64,000 nt of DNA, taken from positions 4,340,001-4,404,000 of the forward strand of contig CP036526.1 in NCBI GenBank assembly GCA_007741555.1, written 5' to 3'. A program made the translations under genes and the position numbers. Source of the DNA: Stieleria marina. GTDB lineage: Bacteria > Planctomycetota > Planctomycetia > Pirellulales > Pirellulaceae. Under the pieces are notes generated by a model. It did no database searches. It worked only from the letters and a program-made list of their open reading frames with translations, and was not told the DNA's origin. Positions 25,619 to 34,745 of the stretch are shown here, piece by piece (within the stretch, counting starts at the first letter, position 1; each line of letters starts with the position of its first letter).

Positions 25619-26062
25619 TTAGATGCGAAGCGTAAACGTTTCGCTCCACGGAGGGAGATCCGATCCGCTCGTGCTGATCCCCAGCGGAATGCGTGACCGC
25701 GTGCCGTTGCTGCTACGAGGATTCGGCTCCAAAGAACTCGACTCAACCGGGTGACTCAGACGACTGGACAGTTCCATCGTCGCGGCACCGAGCGATTGCT
25801 GCAGCTTTCGGTTGATCCGCCTGATCGAACGTCGCGTGTTCCAAAACCGCGCGTACGCGGCGGGATGGTTTTGCAACATCCGGTCGTCGACCAACCAATC
25901 GAATCGAACTTGACCGACTTCGTGTCTGGTCAACAGTTCACTGGCAATGGCAACGAAGAACGCAGGCCGAAGTTTCAAGTTGGCCGGAACCAGCAGCACA
26001 GGAGTCCGCCGAGATGCGCCGCAAACCTGGATGATCTCGTCGGCGATCGTTTTCATGGACAT
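25619..26062 (-). CDS. Hypothetical protein
   Basis: A 147-residue protein. The first 75 residues look ordered (MKTIADEIIQVCGASRRTPVLL..., then RPAFFVAIASELL and RFDWLVDDRMLQNHP), with two predicted strands and helices. The C-terminal half is Ser/Pro/Arg-rich and probably disordered. I do not recognise the family. It lies between the ExeA-like ATPase and the glycosyltransferase on the same strand, with gaps of 171 and 87 bases, so it may share their transcript. ATG at 26056 is an alternative start. Confidence 0.6.
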   Translation of the reverse strand: MSMKTIADEIIQVCGASRRTPVLLVPANLKLRPAFFVAIASELLTRHEVGQVRFDWLVDDRMLQNHPAAYARFWNTRRSIRRINRKLQQSLGAATMELSSRLSHPVESSSLEPNPRSSNGTRSRIPLGISTSGSDLPPWSETFTLRI

Positions 26063-26233
26063 GATTCAAGTCCGCCAAATGAGTTGATCCATCGAATCGT
26101 GCCGCAAATTTTTGCTGGCATTCATCTGCCGCCGATTTTTCGCAGCAAACTGTTCTCTAAGCCGCCATCAAGATCCCGCGACCAAGCTTCCGCTGGCGAC
26201 GATCGCAGCAGCGGAATCCAACCCGCTGGGTGC

Positions 26234-28411
26234 TCAAGTCCCGGTGCGCATCTTGGACAACATCGCTTGAAAGTCCACGTCGATCGTCGTATCGCGTGCT
26301 TTCACGTCGGCAACGTGAGGGCGTGGCACAACGTCCAGTTCGTCTTCGATGATCAGCAGATCGCTGTCGTCGTTCAGGATCTGCATGTCGTCTAGCTCTT
26401 GGACCACGCATGGCTCTGGCATCCGCTCAGGCTGATCAAACTGGCGAGTGTCGCTAGCGTTGGGCTGTCCTGTGGGCTGCCCAATCGATTGCTCGCTGTT
26501 GTCAATCGCGACCTGTTCTTCGGCCAACCAGATTGGCGGCTGTTCGTGCGACGACATCGCCGGCTGTTCTGGATTGGCGAACGTGTTGTCTTGGTCGATG
26601 CCACCGAAGCGAGCCTGAGTGGCCATCTCGTTGAGCAACAACACTTCATCGTGCAACGACGCTTCAAAGTCGATCGACTGAGTGTGACGCATTTCGGCGG
26701 GAGGTTCGTGAGAAGCATCCACGGCACTGATTTCTTGCAAGTTGTCTTGCGGCAAGGCGGCGACCGACAAGATCTGCTCGGACACTTCCGCTTCAAAGCT
26801 CACGACATCTCGCGAAACCGTGTCGTCCGATTCAGCAACTTCCTCGGCGATGATCTCAACTGCTTCAACTTCCGCGAACTGTTCTTCAGCCGCCGCTTCC
26901 TCAGCCTCCGCTGTCAATTCGGCTTCGATTTCGTCTGCCGGTGCGATGACTTCCGATTGGGAAACCAACGACGGTTTTTGCGACACCATCTCGGCAACCG
27001 ACAGGGATTCTTCCGCATCAAATTCGCCAAACAATTGCGTCGTCGCGGGCGTCATTTGGACGCTGACGATCGTGGGCTGTTCGGCTTGGATCGCGGGAGC
27101 TTCTTCGACGGCTGTTTCCTCGACGGCTGTTTCTTCGATAACAGCTGCTTCAACTGCAGCTTCTTCGGCCTGTTCCATCATAGCGTCGATTTCGCCATCG
27201 GCCTCGCCAGCTGACTGGGTTTCGCCCGAGAGAAGACGCATTTGTGGCGACATCTCGTCGGCTTCAGCGTCGATCTCGCTGTCCAAGTCATCCGCCAGCG
27301 TGCCGGCAGCAAACGCCAGCTTGGATTCGTTGCTGGTGTCGACGACGTCAAGCTCTTCGTCGGTGCCGATCTCGCCCAAGCTAGCAACTTCCTCGTCCTG
27401 CTCGTCATCGAACGCGTCATCCAGCGATTCGGTTTCGACGGAACTTGTTTCAACCGTGTCTGTTTCGACGGAGCTTGTCTCCACTGCCGCAGACTGGCCG
27501 GAGACGTCCGATATCGTTCGCATCTCCGACAGTTCGCTCAAGCTTCCGAATTCGATCGGCGCGCCTTGGCTGACGATCTTTTGTTCTTCGACCATTGGGC
27601 TGGGCAATTGTTGCAGCGTTGCCCAGGCGCGATCGACGACTGATTCGTCGATGATCGTTTGCTCGGCGTCCGCCGCACAATCAATCGCTTCGGTCATCAT
27701 CTGATTGATCAAACGAGGCACCCCGTTGCACGCGTGATGCACCGCGCCCATGGCTTCGTCCGTCATCGTCGCATCGGGATCGCTTCCGCAGGCGCGGATG
27801 GATTCGCTGATGTACTGACGTGTTTCGGTCGCATTCATCGGGTGCAAATAGCAGCGTGTGGCGACTCGCTGCGTAAACGCTTCCATCGATGACGACGCCA
27901 GCGTGTCTTCCAATTTCACGCCTCCGCAGACCACCGCTGAAACCCATGGCTGCTGGTGTTTCATAATGTTGGTCGTCGTGCGGATCGCATCCAACACTTC
28001 GGCAGACAACATCTGTGCTTCGTCGACAATGATTAGCAAACCATTTTTGTCGGCAGCGTTGACGGTGATGCGATCGACCAGCGAAACGTACAAGTCTCCT
28101 TCGGCGATCGATTGATAGTCCACGCCCAAGTGATGCAGCACGGCGCGGTAGTACGACGCAGCGTCGGTGATGGGGATTTCGCCCAACATGACGACGTCCA
28201 ACATTTCGGCAAATTGCTGTGCCAAAACATTGCAGACCAGCGATTTGCCAACGCCCGGAGGGCCGATGACCAGTGCCAAAGATTCGCCGCTATTGATCGC
28301 GCGGCTGACGCGAGCCACGGTGTCTTTGGTGGAACCAAAGTCGACGTAGCGGGCGGCACTCGGGAAAGGTGGAAACGGTGGAATGGATGCATTGGAAGGA
28401 GAAGTCGACAT
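26234..28411 (-). CDS. ExeA-like AAA ATPase with a long acidic tail
   Basis: A 725-residue protein. Residues 20-290 form an ExeA/GspA-type AAA+ ATPase: GPPGVGKS (Walker A, 50-57), LLIIVDEAQ (Walker B, Asp130-Glu131), a sensor-like SAVVCGG, and HACNGVPRLINQMM, the family's C-terminal lid motif. ExeA energises assembly of the type II secretin in the cell wall; related proteins serve transposition. The remaining 430 residues are highly acidic and repetitive (TVETSSVETESL; VIEETAVEETAVEE) and likely disordered. I see no membrane helix or peptidoglycan-binding domain, unlike true ExeA. The start codon at 28411 follows AAAGTGATT without a clear ribosome site. Confidence 0.82.
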   Translation of the reverse strand: MSTSPSNASIPPFPPFPSAARYVDFGSTKDTVARVSRAINSGESLALVIGPPGVGKSLVCNVLAQQFAEMLDVVMLGEIPITDAASYYRAVLHHLGVDYQSIAEGDLYVSLVDRITVNAADKNGLLIIVDEAQMLSAEVLDAIRTTTNIMKHQQPWVSAVVCGGVKLEDTLASSSMEAFTQRVATRCYLHPMNATETRQYISESIRACGSDPDATMTDEAMGAVHHACNGVPRLINQMMTEAIDCAADAEQTIIDESVVDRAWATLQQLPSPMVEEQKIVSQGAPIEFGSLSELSEMRTISDVSGQSAAVETSSVETDTVETSSVETESLDDAFDDEQDEEVASLGEIGTDEELDVVDTSNESKLAFAAGTLADDLDSEIDAEADEMSPQMRLLSGETQSAGEADGEIDAMMEQAEEAAVEAAVIEETAVEETAVEEAPAIQAEQPTIVSVQMTPATTQLFGEFDAEESLSVAEMVSQKPSLVSQSEVIAPADEIEAELTAEAEEAAAEEQFAEVEAVEIIAEEVAESDDTVSRDVVSFEAEVSEQILSVAALPQDNLQEISAVDASHEPPAEMRHTQSIDFEASLHDEVLLLNEMATQARFGGIDQDNTFANPEQPAMSSHEQPPIWLAEEQVAIDNSEQSIGQPTGQPNASDTRQFDQPERMPEPCVVQELDDMQILNDDSDLLIIEDELDVVPRPHVADVKARDTTIDVDFQAMLSKMRTGT

Positions 28412-28560
28412 CGGCAAACCAAATCACTTTTGGAGGACGTTCACGGTGGATTCGCGCCGGCGAAGGAAGGCACCGGCAAAGTACGCATAACCCACTTAAT
28501 CGTTAACATCGGCACAACCCGAATGGGATCTTGAAGCAAAATTGCCCCCGTTAACCACCG

Positions 28561-28706
28561 TTAGCCGCTGGCGCTAGCCACGGGCACTCATCGGACCATC
28601 CCAACGTTGCTAATACCAGCAAAAAACACTTGGAACGCACACGTCGCCACCGCAATCCGCAATGGCCAATGACGCGTAAATTCCCGTGGCTAGCGCCAGC
28701 GGCTAA
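28561..28706. repeat. Inverted pair of 25-bp REP-like elements
   Basis: One element (core GCTGGCGCTAGCCACGGGC) at 28561-28585 and its reverse complement at 28683-28706 flank 97 bases. The same pair recurs at 30269/30332 and six more times between 34293 and 36049. It lies between the ATPase gene and the next membrane protein. Confidence 0.9.
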
Positions 28707-28728
28707 CAACAGTCGCCACACCAGCGGA

Positions 28729-29436
28729 TTACAGGACCAAACTTGCGAGGGCCCAAATCACGACGCTGGCCAACGTGGCTCGCCTGGCCGTGACGGATTT
28801 GCTTGGTTTCAGCGTGCCCCATTTTGGATCAAACGCGACGTGGGTCACTTCGTCCTGCGAATCGTGAAATTCGATCGCGACCGGTTTGACCTCCGGTGTT
28901 TGCCGAGACCATTCCAGGTACCCCAGCGCCAGCAGTAGCCCGCCGCAAATCGAAAAGAAGAAGGTCATGGGCACATGACGGTCTTGCAGAACGACGCCAA
29001 AATGAGTCTTGGGCAACGACTGAGCCGAAGTGCTGGCGGAGGACGTTTTTGCGACGGGGAGACTAGGCTTGGGCGATGCCGCCACGTCGTAACTGACGGT
29101 CTGGACCGCGGAAGTCGTGGTCGACTCAGGCGATTGCAATGTCTTCGCCGCGTCACGCTGCGTGTGCTGGTCTCGACGAGCGTAGAATGTGTCCACTTCA
29201 CTTTGCCAGCGAGCCACTGCGACTCGCGGATCCGCGACCACTTCCGCAGCCCGCTTGGTGCGTGGCAATTCAACCGCCCCGCGGCTTGCAGTTGCTAGCT
29301 TTTGCGGCGTGCCGTCAATCGCCGAGTCCGCCATTGGGGATTGCTGCTTGGCGACAAGCGGCAACAATGACAGCAAGATTGTCGTCACGGCGAGCGTGAC
29401 GAGCAGGAAGTCGATGCAGGCGGCTGAACGTTTCAT
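28729..29436 (-). CDS. Hypothetical two-helix membrane protein
   Basis: A 235-residue protein starting at ATG 29436 (MKRSAACIDFLL), with a first membrane helix at about 8-28 (IDFLLVTLAVTTILLSLLPLV). A polar periplasmic-type region of about 120 residues follows, with Ser/Thr/Pro-rich stretches. A second hydrophobic segment lies at about 155-175 (MTFFFSICGGLLLALGYL), then a short domain and a final hydrophobic tail (ASVVIWALASLVL). No family recognised. It is divergent from trpF, with an 86-bp gap. Confidence 0.65.
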   Translation of the reverse strand: MKRSAACIDFLLVTLAVTTILLSLLPLVAKQQSPMADSAIDGTPQKLATASRGAVELPRTKRAAEVVADPRVAVARWQSEVDTFYARRDQHTQRDAAKTLQSPESTTTSAVQTVSYDVAASPKPSLPVAKTSSASTSAQSLPKTHFGVVLQDRHVPMTFFFSICGGLLLALGYLEWSRQTPEVKPVAIEFHDSQDEVTHVAFDPKWGTLKPSKSVTARRATLASVVIWALASLVL

Positions 29437-29522
29437 CTTCCTTGCATCGGAAACGCTCGGGCTTGAACCGAAATCCAAAGTGGCGAAATTTTACGATTCA
29501 ATCGATTGTCCGCAGGAATGCT

Positions 29523-30242
29523 GTGTTTGAAATCAAAATCTGCGGCGTCCGGCTCAAGTCGGACATCGACGCGGTCCGCGCGGCCTGTGACGGAATCAGC
29601 AGCACGCACGATGCGTCCCCCAACGCCGATGCGGCGCGACGCAACCACTCCGTCGCGGTCGGACTGAATTTTTATCCGCCCAGCGTTCGCTTCATTGAAC
29701 CTGCCGACCCGTCGTCCCGGTCGCTGTCTACTGCCGCCCAAGATGCCGGACTGCTTCGCGTGGGGGTCTTTGTCAACGAGACGGCCGCCGCGATCCAAGC
29801 GGTCAACAGTGTCGTGGGTTTAGACGCCGTGCAACTTCATGGCGACGAGCTAATCCAAACGGCCATCGAACTGATCGCCAGCGGACACTCAGTCATCCGA
29901 GCGATCAAGTTGCCGACGGTCGATCTATCGGTCGACTTGATCGAGCAACGAGTCGCGCCGTGGACCGAGGTGGGCTGTCATCCGTTGCTGGACGCGGATG
30001 CCGGAGCAGCACACGGCGGCAGCGGCAAAACACTCGACTGGAGCATCGTTTCCGCCTGGGCCGCCAGCCATCCCGACCTCGCTTGGACACTGGCTGGCGG
30101 ACTGAACCCCGACAACGTGGCCGCCGCGATTACGGAATCGACGGCCAAGAGTATCGACACGGCCAGCGGCGCCGAAGAAACTCGAGGCATCAAATCGCCA
30201 AGCAAGATCCAAGCGTTCTTCCAAGCCGCCTCGCGCCTCTGA
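29523..30242 (+). CDS. trpF: Phosphoribosylanthranilate isomerase
   Basis: A 239-residue TrpF, which converts N-(5-phosphoribosyl)anthranilate to CdRP in tryptophan synthesis. KICGVR at the N-terminus carries the catalytic Cys7. GLNFYPPSVRFI, VGVFVN, LDAVQLHGDE, LLDADAG with the catalytic Asp, GGSGKTLDW and LAGGLNPDNVAAAI follow in the order of the (beta/alpha)8 barrel, ending RGIKSPSKIQAFF. GTG at 29523 is chosen because AGGA precedes it and the longer frame from 29442 adds unrelated residues. It stands alone, away from other trp genes. A short insert near residue 35 makes it somewhat longer than most TrpF proteins. Confidence 0.93.
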   Translation: MFEIKICGVRLKSDIDAVRAACDGISSTHDASPNADAARRNHSVAVGLNFYPPSVRFIEPADPSSRSLSTAAQDAGLLRVGVFVNETAAAIQAVNSVVGLDAVQLHGDELIQTAIELIASGHSVIRAIKLPTVDLSVDLIEQRVAPWTEVGCHPLLDADAGAAHGGSGKTLDWSIVSAWAASHPDLAWTLAGGLNPDNVAAAITESTAKSIDTASGAEETRGIKSPSKIQAFFQAASRL

Positions 30243-30268
30243 TGGACGGATGCATTTCGCCGGTGCTA

Positions 30269-30356
30269 TTAGCCGCTGGCGCTAGCCACGGGCCTTTGCC
30301 TGCATTACCCATCGGCCACCAAACCGCATTTGCTCGTGGCTAGCGCCAGCGGCTAA
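30269..30356. repeat. Inverted pair of REP-like elements after trpF
   Basis: Elements at 30269-30293 and, inverted, 30332-30356 enclose only 38 bases. Placed right after trpF, the pair could fold into a large hairpin in the mRNA 3' end. Apart from it the gap 30243-30502 holds no visible gene. Confidence 0.9.
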
Positions 30357-30502
30357 CAATCTCTTGCGCATCCGGCCATCCTCCAAAAAGTGGGTGTCGA
30401 ATCCGAATTCCTTTTGCGACAATGGCGTGACACGGTGCGACGCCACGATCGGCGATCCGCCCTGCTTTTCTGACGCCCTCCTCCAGCTCGATCGAACCGA
30501 CC

Positions 30503-32419
30503 ATGCTTTTTCAGCGAATCCGTCCACCGCGAGTTTCCGCAAAACGTCCGCGGCTAAATCGTTCGCCGAATTACCGTCGTTCACCGCGCGTCAGTGGCCG
30601 CCGCCGGCGACTGACGGCCGAGACGCTGGAGACGCGGATCAACTTTTCTGTTTCCATCGCGATCGACTATTCGCTGGACACCCAAGGTTTCTTTGGCAAC
30701 ACATCCGCCCGCGATGCCTTGGAAGACGTCGCGGCGGACATCAGCTCCCGGCTCAATGACAGTTTCAATGCCATCACACCGTCGGGCAGTAATTCGTGGG
30801 ACCTGCGGTTCTTTCATCCCGCCACCGGTGCTTACGGAGCGCACGTCGTGAATCCGACGATCGCCGCCGACGAGTATCGAATCTATGCCGGCGGTCGCGA
30901 ACTGGGCGGCAACACACTGGGCTCGGCGGGGCCCGGAGGTTTTTCGGCCGGCGGCAACCAGGCGTGGTTTGATGCGATTCGGCAGCGAGGCCAAACGGGC
31001 GTCGCCACCGACACGGACTTTGCTGCCTGGGGCGGATCCGTCGCGTTCGACTCGGTCGGCACGACTTGGCATTACGACGAAACGACCACGGGGCTGGTCG
31101 GTGGCGAATCGGATTTTCGAAGCGTGGCGTATCACGAATTGATTCACGCTCTCGGGTTTGGCAGCGCCGATTCGTTTGATGCTTGGATCTCGGGCGGCCA
31201 GTTCACGGGACCGGCCGCGCTGGGCGAATATGATTTCGGCGGCAATGTCCCGCTGTACTCGGACTTGAGTCATTTCGCGGACGGCACGACCGATGGCGGA
31301 CAAGAAACCGCGATGGATCCGATCATCACCAGCGGAACTCGCAAATTCCCGACGCCGCTGGATTGGGCCGTGATGACGGACATTGGCTGGGAAGTCACGG
31401 CAAACCAAGTCTATGTCGCTGGAAATGACTTGATCGTCGACGGGACCGAAGACGCCAACGTGATCACGGTCAGCCAAGTCGCCGCGGGTTTACAGATTGT
31501 CATCGATGGCCAGGATCAAGGAATCTGGGCCTTGCCGGTCGGCGAAATCATCGTCAACGCGTTGGGCGGAAACGACGACGTGACGTTCCAATCCAGTGTG
31601 ACCGCAGACGCGCGATTGTTTGGCGGCGCGGGCAACGACCTGCTGCGGACCGGCGCCGGAAACGATTTTTTGTTCGGCGGCGATGGCAACGATTCGCTGT
31701 ACGGTCGCGACGGTGTGGACGAACTTTTTGGCGAAGCCGGCGCGGACCGAGTATTTGGCATGGACGATGCTGACTTCCTGTACGGCGGCGACCAAAACGA
31801 CACGCTCTCAGGTGGCGCCGGCGACGACCAGCTCTGGGGCGACAACGGAAACGACCGCGTCTTGGGCGGCGCGGGCTTTGACACTTTGCACGGCGGCGCG
31901 GGCAACGATGACATCGTCGGCGGAAACGATGATGATTCACTCCTAGGGGACGGTGGCCACGATCTACTACGCGGCGGCCCGGGCAATGATTTTCTGGATG
32001 GCGGCACCGGCAACGATCAAATGATTGGCGGTGTTGGTGACGATTCCATGGTCGGCGGTTCGGGCAACGATACGATGCTGGGAAACAGTGGCAACGACAC
32101 GATTTCGGGAGGCGGCGGCAGCGATAACCTCAATGGTGGATCCGGAACCGATTCGCTGCTCGGTGGCGCGGCTGCCGACACGATCTTGGGCTCGCAAGGC
32201 GACGACGAACTGTTCGGCGGCACCGGCAACGACTATCTCAACGGGGGCGCCGGAAACGACCAGCTTCGCGGCGAAGGAGGCGATGACGATTTGTACGGCT
32301 CGCTCGACGACGATCTCCTCACCGGCGGCGCAGGTCTGGACCTGCTGCACGGAGGAGGCGGAATCGACACCGCGACCGACGCGGGAGAACGAGGCTATTT
32401 CCAAATCGAACTGCCCTAA
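30503..32419 (+). CDS. Secreted metalloprotease-like protein with RTX calcium-binding repeats
   Basis: A 638-residue protein. The basic N-terminus ends RRLTAETLETRINFSVS, similar to the LE-x-R signal found on planctomycete exported proteins. Residues about 50-300 form a metalloprotease-like domain with HELIHALGFG at 211-220. That supplies the HExxH zinc motif, but the usual third His six residues on is absent, so activity is uncertain. LDWAVMTDIGWEV is typical of these domains' ends. From about 370 to 625 there are more than 20 nonapeptide repeats of the GGxGND type, which bind calcium and fold as a beta roll. The RTX tail suggests secretion and calcium-dependent folding outside the cell. Confidence 0.85.
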   Translation: MLFQRIRPPRVSAKRPRLNRSPNYRRSPRVSGRRRRLTAETLETRINFSVSIAIDYSLDTQGFFGNTSARDALEDVAADISSRLNDSFNAITPSGSNSWDLRFFHPATGAYGAHVVNPTIAADEYRIYAGGRELGGNTLGSAGPGGFSAGGNQAWFDAIRQRGQTGVATDTDFAAWGGSVAFDSVGTTWHYDETTTGLVGGESDFRSVAYHELIHALGFGSADSFDAWISGGQFTGPAALGEYDFGGNVPLYSDLSHFADGTTDGGQETAMDPIITSGTRKFPTPLDWAVMTDIGWEVTANQVYVAGNDLIVDGTEDANVITVSQVAAGLQIVIDGQDQGIWALPVGEIIVNALGGNDDVTFQSSVTADARLFGGAGNDLLRTGAGNDFLFGGDGNDSLYGRDGVDELFGEAGADRVFGMDDADFLYGGDQNDTLSGGAGDDQLWGDNGNDRVLGGAGFDTLHGGAGNDDIVGGNDDDSLLGDGGHDLLRGGPGNDFLDGGTGNDQMIGGVGDDSMVGGSGNDTMLGNSGNDTISGGGGSDNLNGGSGTDSLLGGAAADTILGSQGDDELFGGTGNDYLNGGAGNDQLRGEGGDDDLYGSLDDDLLTGGAGLDLLHGGGGIDTATDAGERGYFQIELP

Positions 32420-32639
32420 CGGCCGTGTCGTTTTGACTCCGCCAACGGTAGCCGAAGTCTTCGATGCAGCCGCTGAGAGAACGGTCTCCGTCGTGGTCAA
32501 CCAATCAAGCGGCAGCGCGAAGTCGGCTTGGTACTTTGTCGTCGGGCAAAAGCTAGGGGCCTCTCTCCCACGCTAGCATCACCCCAAAGCCGAGCGATCC
32601 GAATGGCAGCCAGATTGCCCCTGTCAAAACTTGACGCAT

Positions 32640-32808
32640 TGCCTATGATAGGGACGAACTGAGAGTTCTGCTCTCTCCCCCTTACACTCGCGTCGGACGC
32701 AGTGCGTTTGGGGGATTGCGAACCAGCGGGAGTCCCCGTGTTGGGTTTGTAGCCCCTTGGGCGCGTGCTGATGCGCGTATTACATCCCTTCATTACGGAG
32801 TGACTTGA
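32640..32808 (+). promoter_or_regulatory. Structured 5' leader of ahcY, candidate cis-regulatory RNA
   Basis: Four potential hairpins occur in 130 bases. GAGAG...CTCTC spans 32661-32675. A three-tier stem pairs CCCCC (32677-32681) with GGGGG (32710-32714), CACT (32685-32688) with AGTG (32701-32704), and GCG with CGC around TCGGA. CGGG pairs with CCCG at 32727-32738, and GCGC with GCGC at 32761-32776. GGAG at 32797 is the ribosome-binding site. I could not match it to the known SAH or SAM riboswitches. Confidence 0.4.
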
Positions 32809-34155
32809 ATGTCGCAAGTGGATACTGATCGTCTACCTTATAAGGTAAAAGACATCTCGTTGGCCGAGTTCGGCCGCAAAGAAATCGAACTGGCCGAAAA
32901 CGAAATGCCAGGTTTGATGTCTCTACGTGAAAAATACGGCAAGACCAAGCCGCTGACGGGCGCTCGCATCGCCGGCTGCCTTCACATGACCATCCAGACC
33001 GCCGTGTTGATCGAAACACTGGTCGAACTGGGTGCCGAAGTGACCTGGAGTAGCTGCAATATTTTCAGCACCCAAGATCACGCGGCCGCTGCGATTGCCG
33101 CCGCCGGAATTCCTGTCTTCGCTTGGAAAGGCGAAACGGACGAGGAGTTCGATTGGTGCATCGAGCAAACCCTGCACTTCAAAGACGGCAAGAAACTGAA
33201 CATGATCTTGGACGACGGTGGTGACCTGACCGCCATGGTTCACGAAAAGTTCCCAGAGCTGCTGACCGACATCTACGGCATCAGCGAAGAAACCACCGCT
33301 GGCGTTCACCGCTTGGACGTCTTGGTCAAAGAGGCCAAGCTTCAAGTGCCTGCGATCAACATCAACGACTCGGCCACCAAGTCCAAATTCGACAACCTTT
33401 ACGGTTGCCGCGAATCGCTGGCTGATGGTGTGAAACGTGCCACCGACGTCATGTTGGCCGGCAAAGTCGCTGTGGTCTGTGGCTACGGCGACGTGGGTAA
33501 AGGCTGTGCACACAGTTTGAAGAGCTACGGCTGCCGCGTCATCGTCACGGAAATCGACCCCATCAATGCTTTGCAAGCTGCGATGGAAGGCTTCGAGGTC
33601 ACGACGATGGACGAAGCTTGCAAAGAAGGTCGTTTGTTCGTCACCACAACGGGCAACAAGGACATCATCTTGGGCGAACACATTTCGCAGATGCCCAACG
33701 ACGCGATCCTTTGCAACATCGGTCACTTTGACACCGAAATCGATGTCGCTTGGGTCGAAGCTCAAGTCGCAGCGGGCAAAGCAACGTGCAGCGAGATCAA
33801 ACCGGCGGAAATCGGCTCGGTCGATCGTTACACGTTCGCCGACAGCGGCCGCAGCATCATCATCTTGGCCAAAGGCCGTTTGGTGAACTTGGGCTGTGCA
33901 ACGGGACACCCATCGTTCGTGATGAGTACTTCGTTTACCAACCAAGTGTTGGCTCAATTGGAGTTGTGGGAAAACCGCGAGAACGACAAGTACAAGGTTC
34001 AGGTTTACCTGATGCCAAAGGCTCTGGACGAAGAAGTCGCGCGTCTGCACTTGGATGCTTGCGGCGTCCAGCTAACCAAGCTGACCGAGACTCAAGCCGC
34101 GTACATGGGCGTCCCCGTCGAAGGCCCTTACAAGCCAGACCACTACCGCTATTAA
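32809..34155 (+). CDS. ahcY: Adenosylhomocysteinase
   Basis: A 448-residue S-adenosylhomocysteine hydrolase, which splits SAH into adenosine and homocysteine and so keeps methylation running. [12 protein letters not shown] and [17 protein letters not shown] are the substrate-domain signatures. GYGDVGKG at 225-232 is the Rossmann NAD-binding loop, followed by [36 protein letters not shown] and the C-terminal PDHYRY are also diagnostic. It has the insert-containing length of the bacterial/plant type. The ATG follows GGAG by 8 bases. A structured leader lies upstream and an intrinsic terminator downstream. Confidence 0.98.
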   Translation: MSQVDTDRLPYKVKDISLAEFGRKEIELAENEMPGLMSLREKYGKTKPLTGARIAGCLHMTIQTAVLIETLVELGAEVTWSSCNIFSTQDHAAAAIAAAGIPVFAWKGETDEEFDWCIEQTLHFKDGKKLNMILDDGGDLTAMVHEKFPELLTDIYGISEETTAGVHRLDVLVKEAKLQVPAININDSATKSKFDNLYGCRESLADGVKRATDVMLAGKVAVVCGYGDVGKGCAHSLKSYGCRVIVTEIDPINALQAAMEGFEVTTMDEACKEGRLFVTTTGNKDIILGEHISQMPNDAILCNIGHFDTEIDVAWVEAQVAAGKATCSEIKPAEIGSVDRYTFADSGRSIIILAKGRLVNLGCATGHPSFVMSTSFTNQVLAQLELWENRENDKYKVQVYLMPKALDEEVARLHLDACGVQLTKLTETQAAYMGVPVEGPYKPDHYRY

Positions 34156-34196
34156 TCGGTAGCCGCCATGACGCGTCTTGGCAAAATGTTTCACGA

Positions 34197-34234
34197 AACC
34201 CGGTCCGGATCAATCGATCCAGGCCGGGTTTTTT
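34197..34234 (+). terminator. Rho-independent terminator of ahcY
   Basis: AACCCGG (34197-34203) pairs with CCGGGTT (34224-34230), with an inner GGATC/GATCC stem, followed by TTTT. It lies 41 bases after the ahcY stop. Confidence 0.85.
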
Positions 34235-34292
34235 CATGCACCCGCATAACCGTCAAAGTTTGCGCAAACCCCCAACCACGTCAGCCGCCTCG

Positions 34293-34704
34293 TTAGCCGC
34301 TGGCGCTAGCCACGGGCCTTTTTCCGGCCGCCCCAAACCAGCCCAAGATACGCCATCAACGCCTCGGCTCAATCAACGCCTCGGCTCAACGAACGTTTTC
34401 CCTTGCCGTCGCGCGGATTCCCATATTCGATAAATGCCCGTGGCTAGCGCCAGCGGCTAACAGCACCAACGGTCCTCCCCACCAAAAACCGGCTCACGCT
34501 CCACCAACGACGCCACGTCATTACCATTCCTTCTCCTGATTTCGCACGCGCACCTCAGCCGCTGGCGCTAGCCACGGGCACCAATCCAGCAACCCGAACC
34601 AGCCCAAGATACGCCATCAACGCCTCGGCTCAACTAACGTTTTCCCTTGCCGCCACGCGGACTCCCAAACCCGATAAATGCCCGTGGCTAGCGCCAGCGG
34701 CTAA
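34293..34704. repeat. Two inverted REP pairs upstream of the RAYT gene
   Basis: Elements at 34293-34317 (+), 34435-34459 (inverted), 34555-34579 (+) and 34680-34704 (inverted). The two pairs start 262 bases apart, and their inner spacers are related (both contain CCAAGATACGCCATCAACG). The first spacer has an extra internal duplication of a 16-bp CAACGCCTCGGCTCAA-like segment near 34361-34390. Confidence 0.9.
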
Positions 34705-34745
34705 CGAGTCCGATATAATTTTGCCCAACTCTTGAGGGCACTTCG

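Noticed and set aside
26399-27704. Long plus-strand frames opposite the ExeA-like gene
   Set aside because: They arise from the repetitive acidic tail on the other strand, giving Ser/Ala-rich or Phe/Arg-rich proteins with no structure.
32640-32808. Known SAH or SAM riboswitch before ahcY
   Set aside because: The conserved blocks of those classes are not present; only an unassigned structured leader is supported.
32923-34050. 375-codon minus-strand frame opposite ahcY
   Set aside because: It is antisense to a certain housekeeping gene and shows no motif; codon bias of ahcY explains the open frame.
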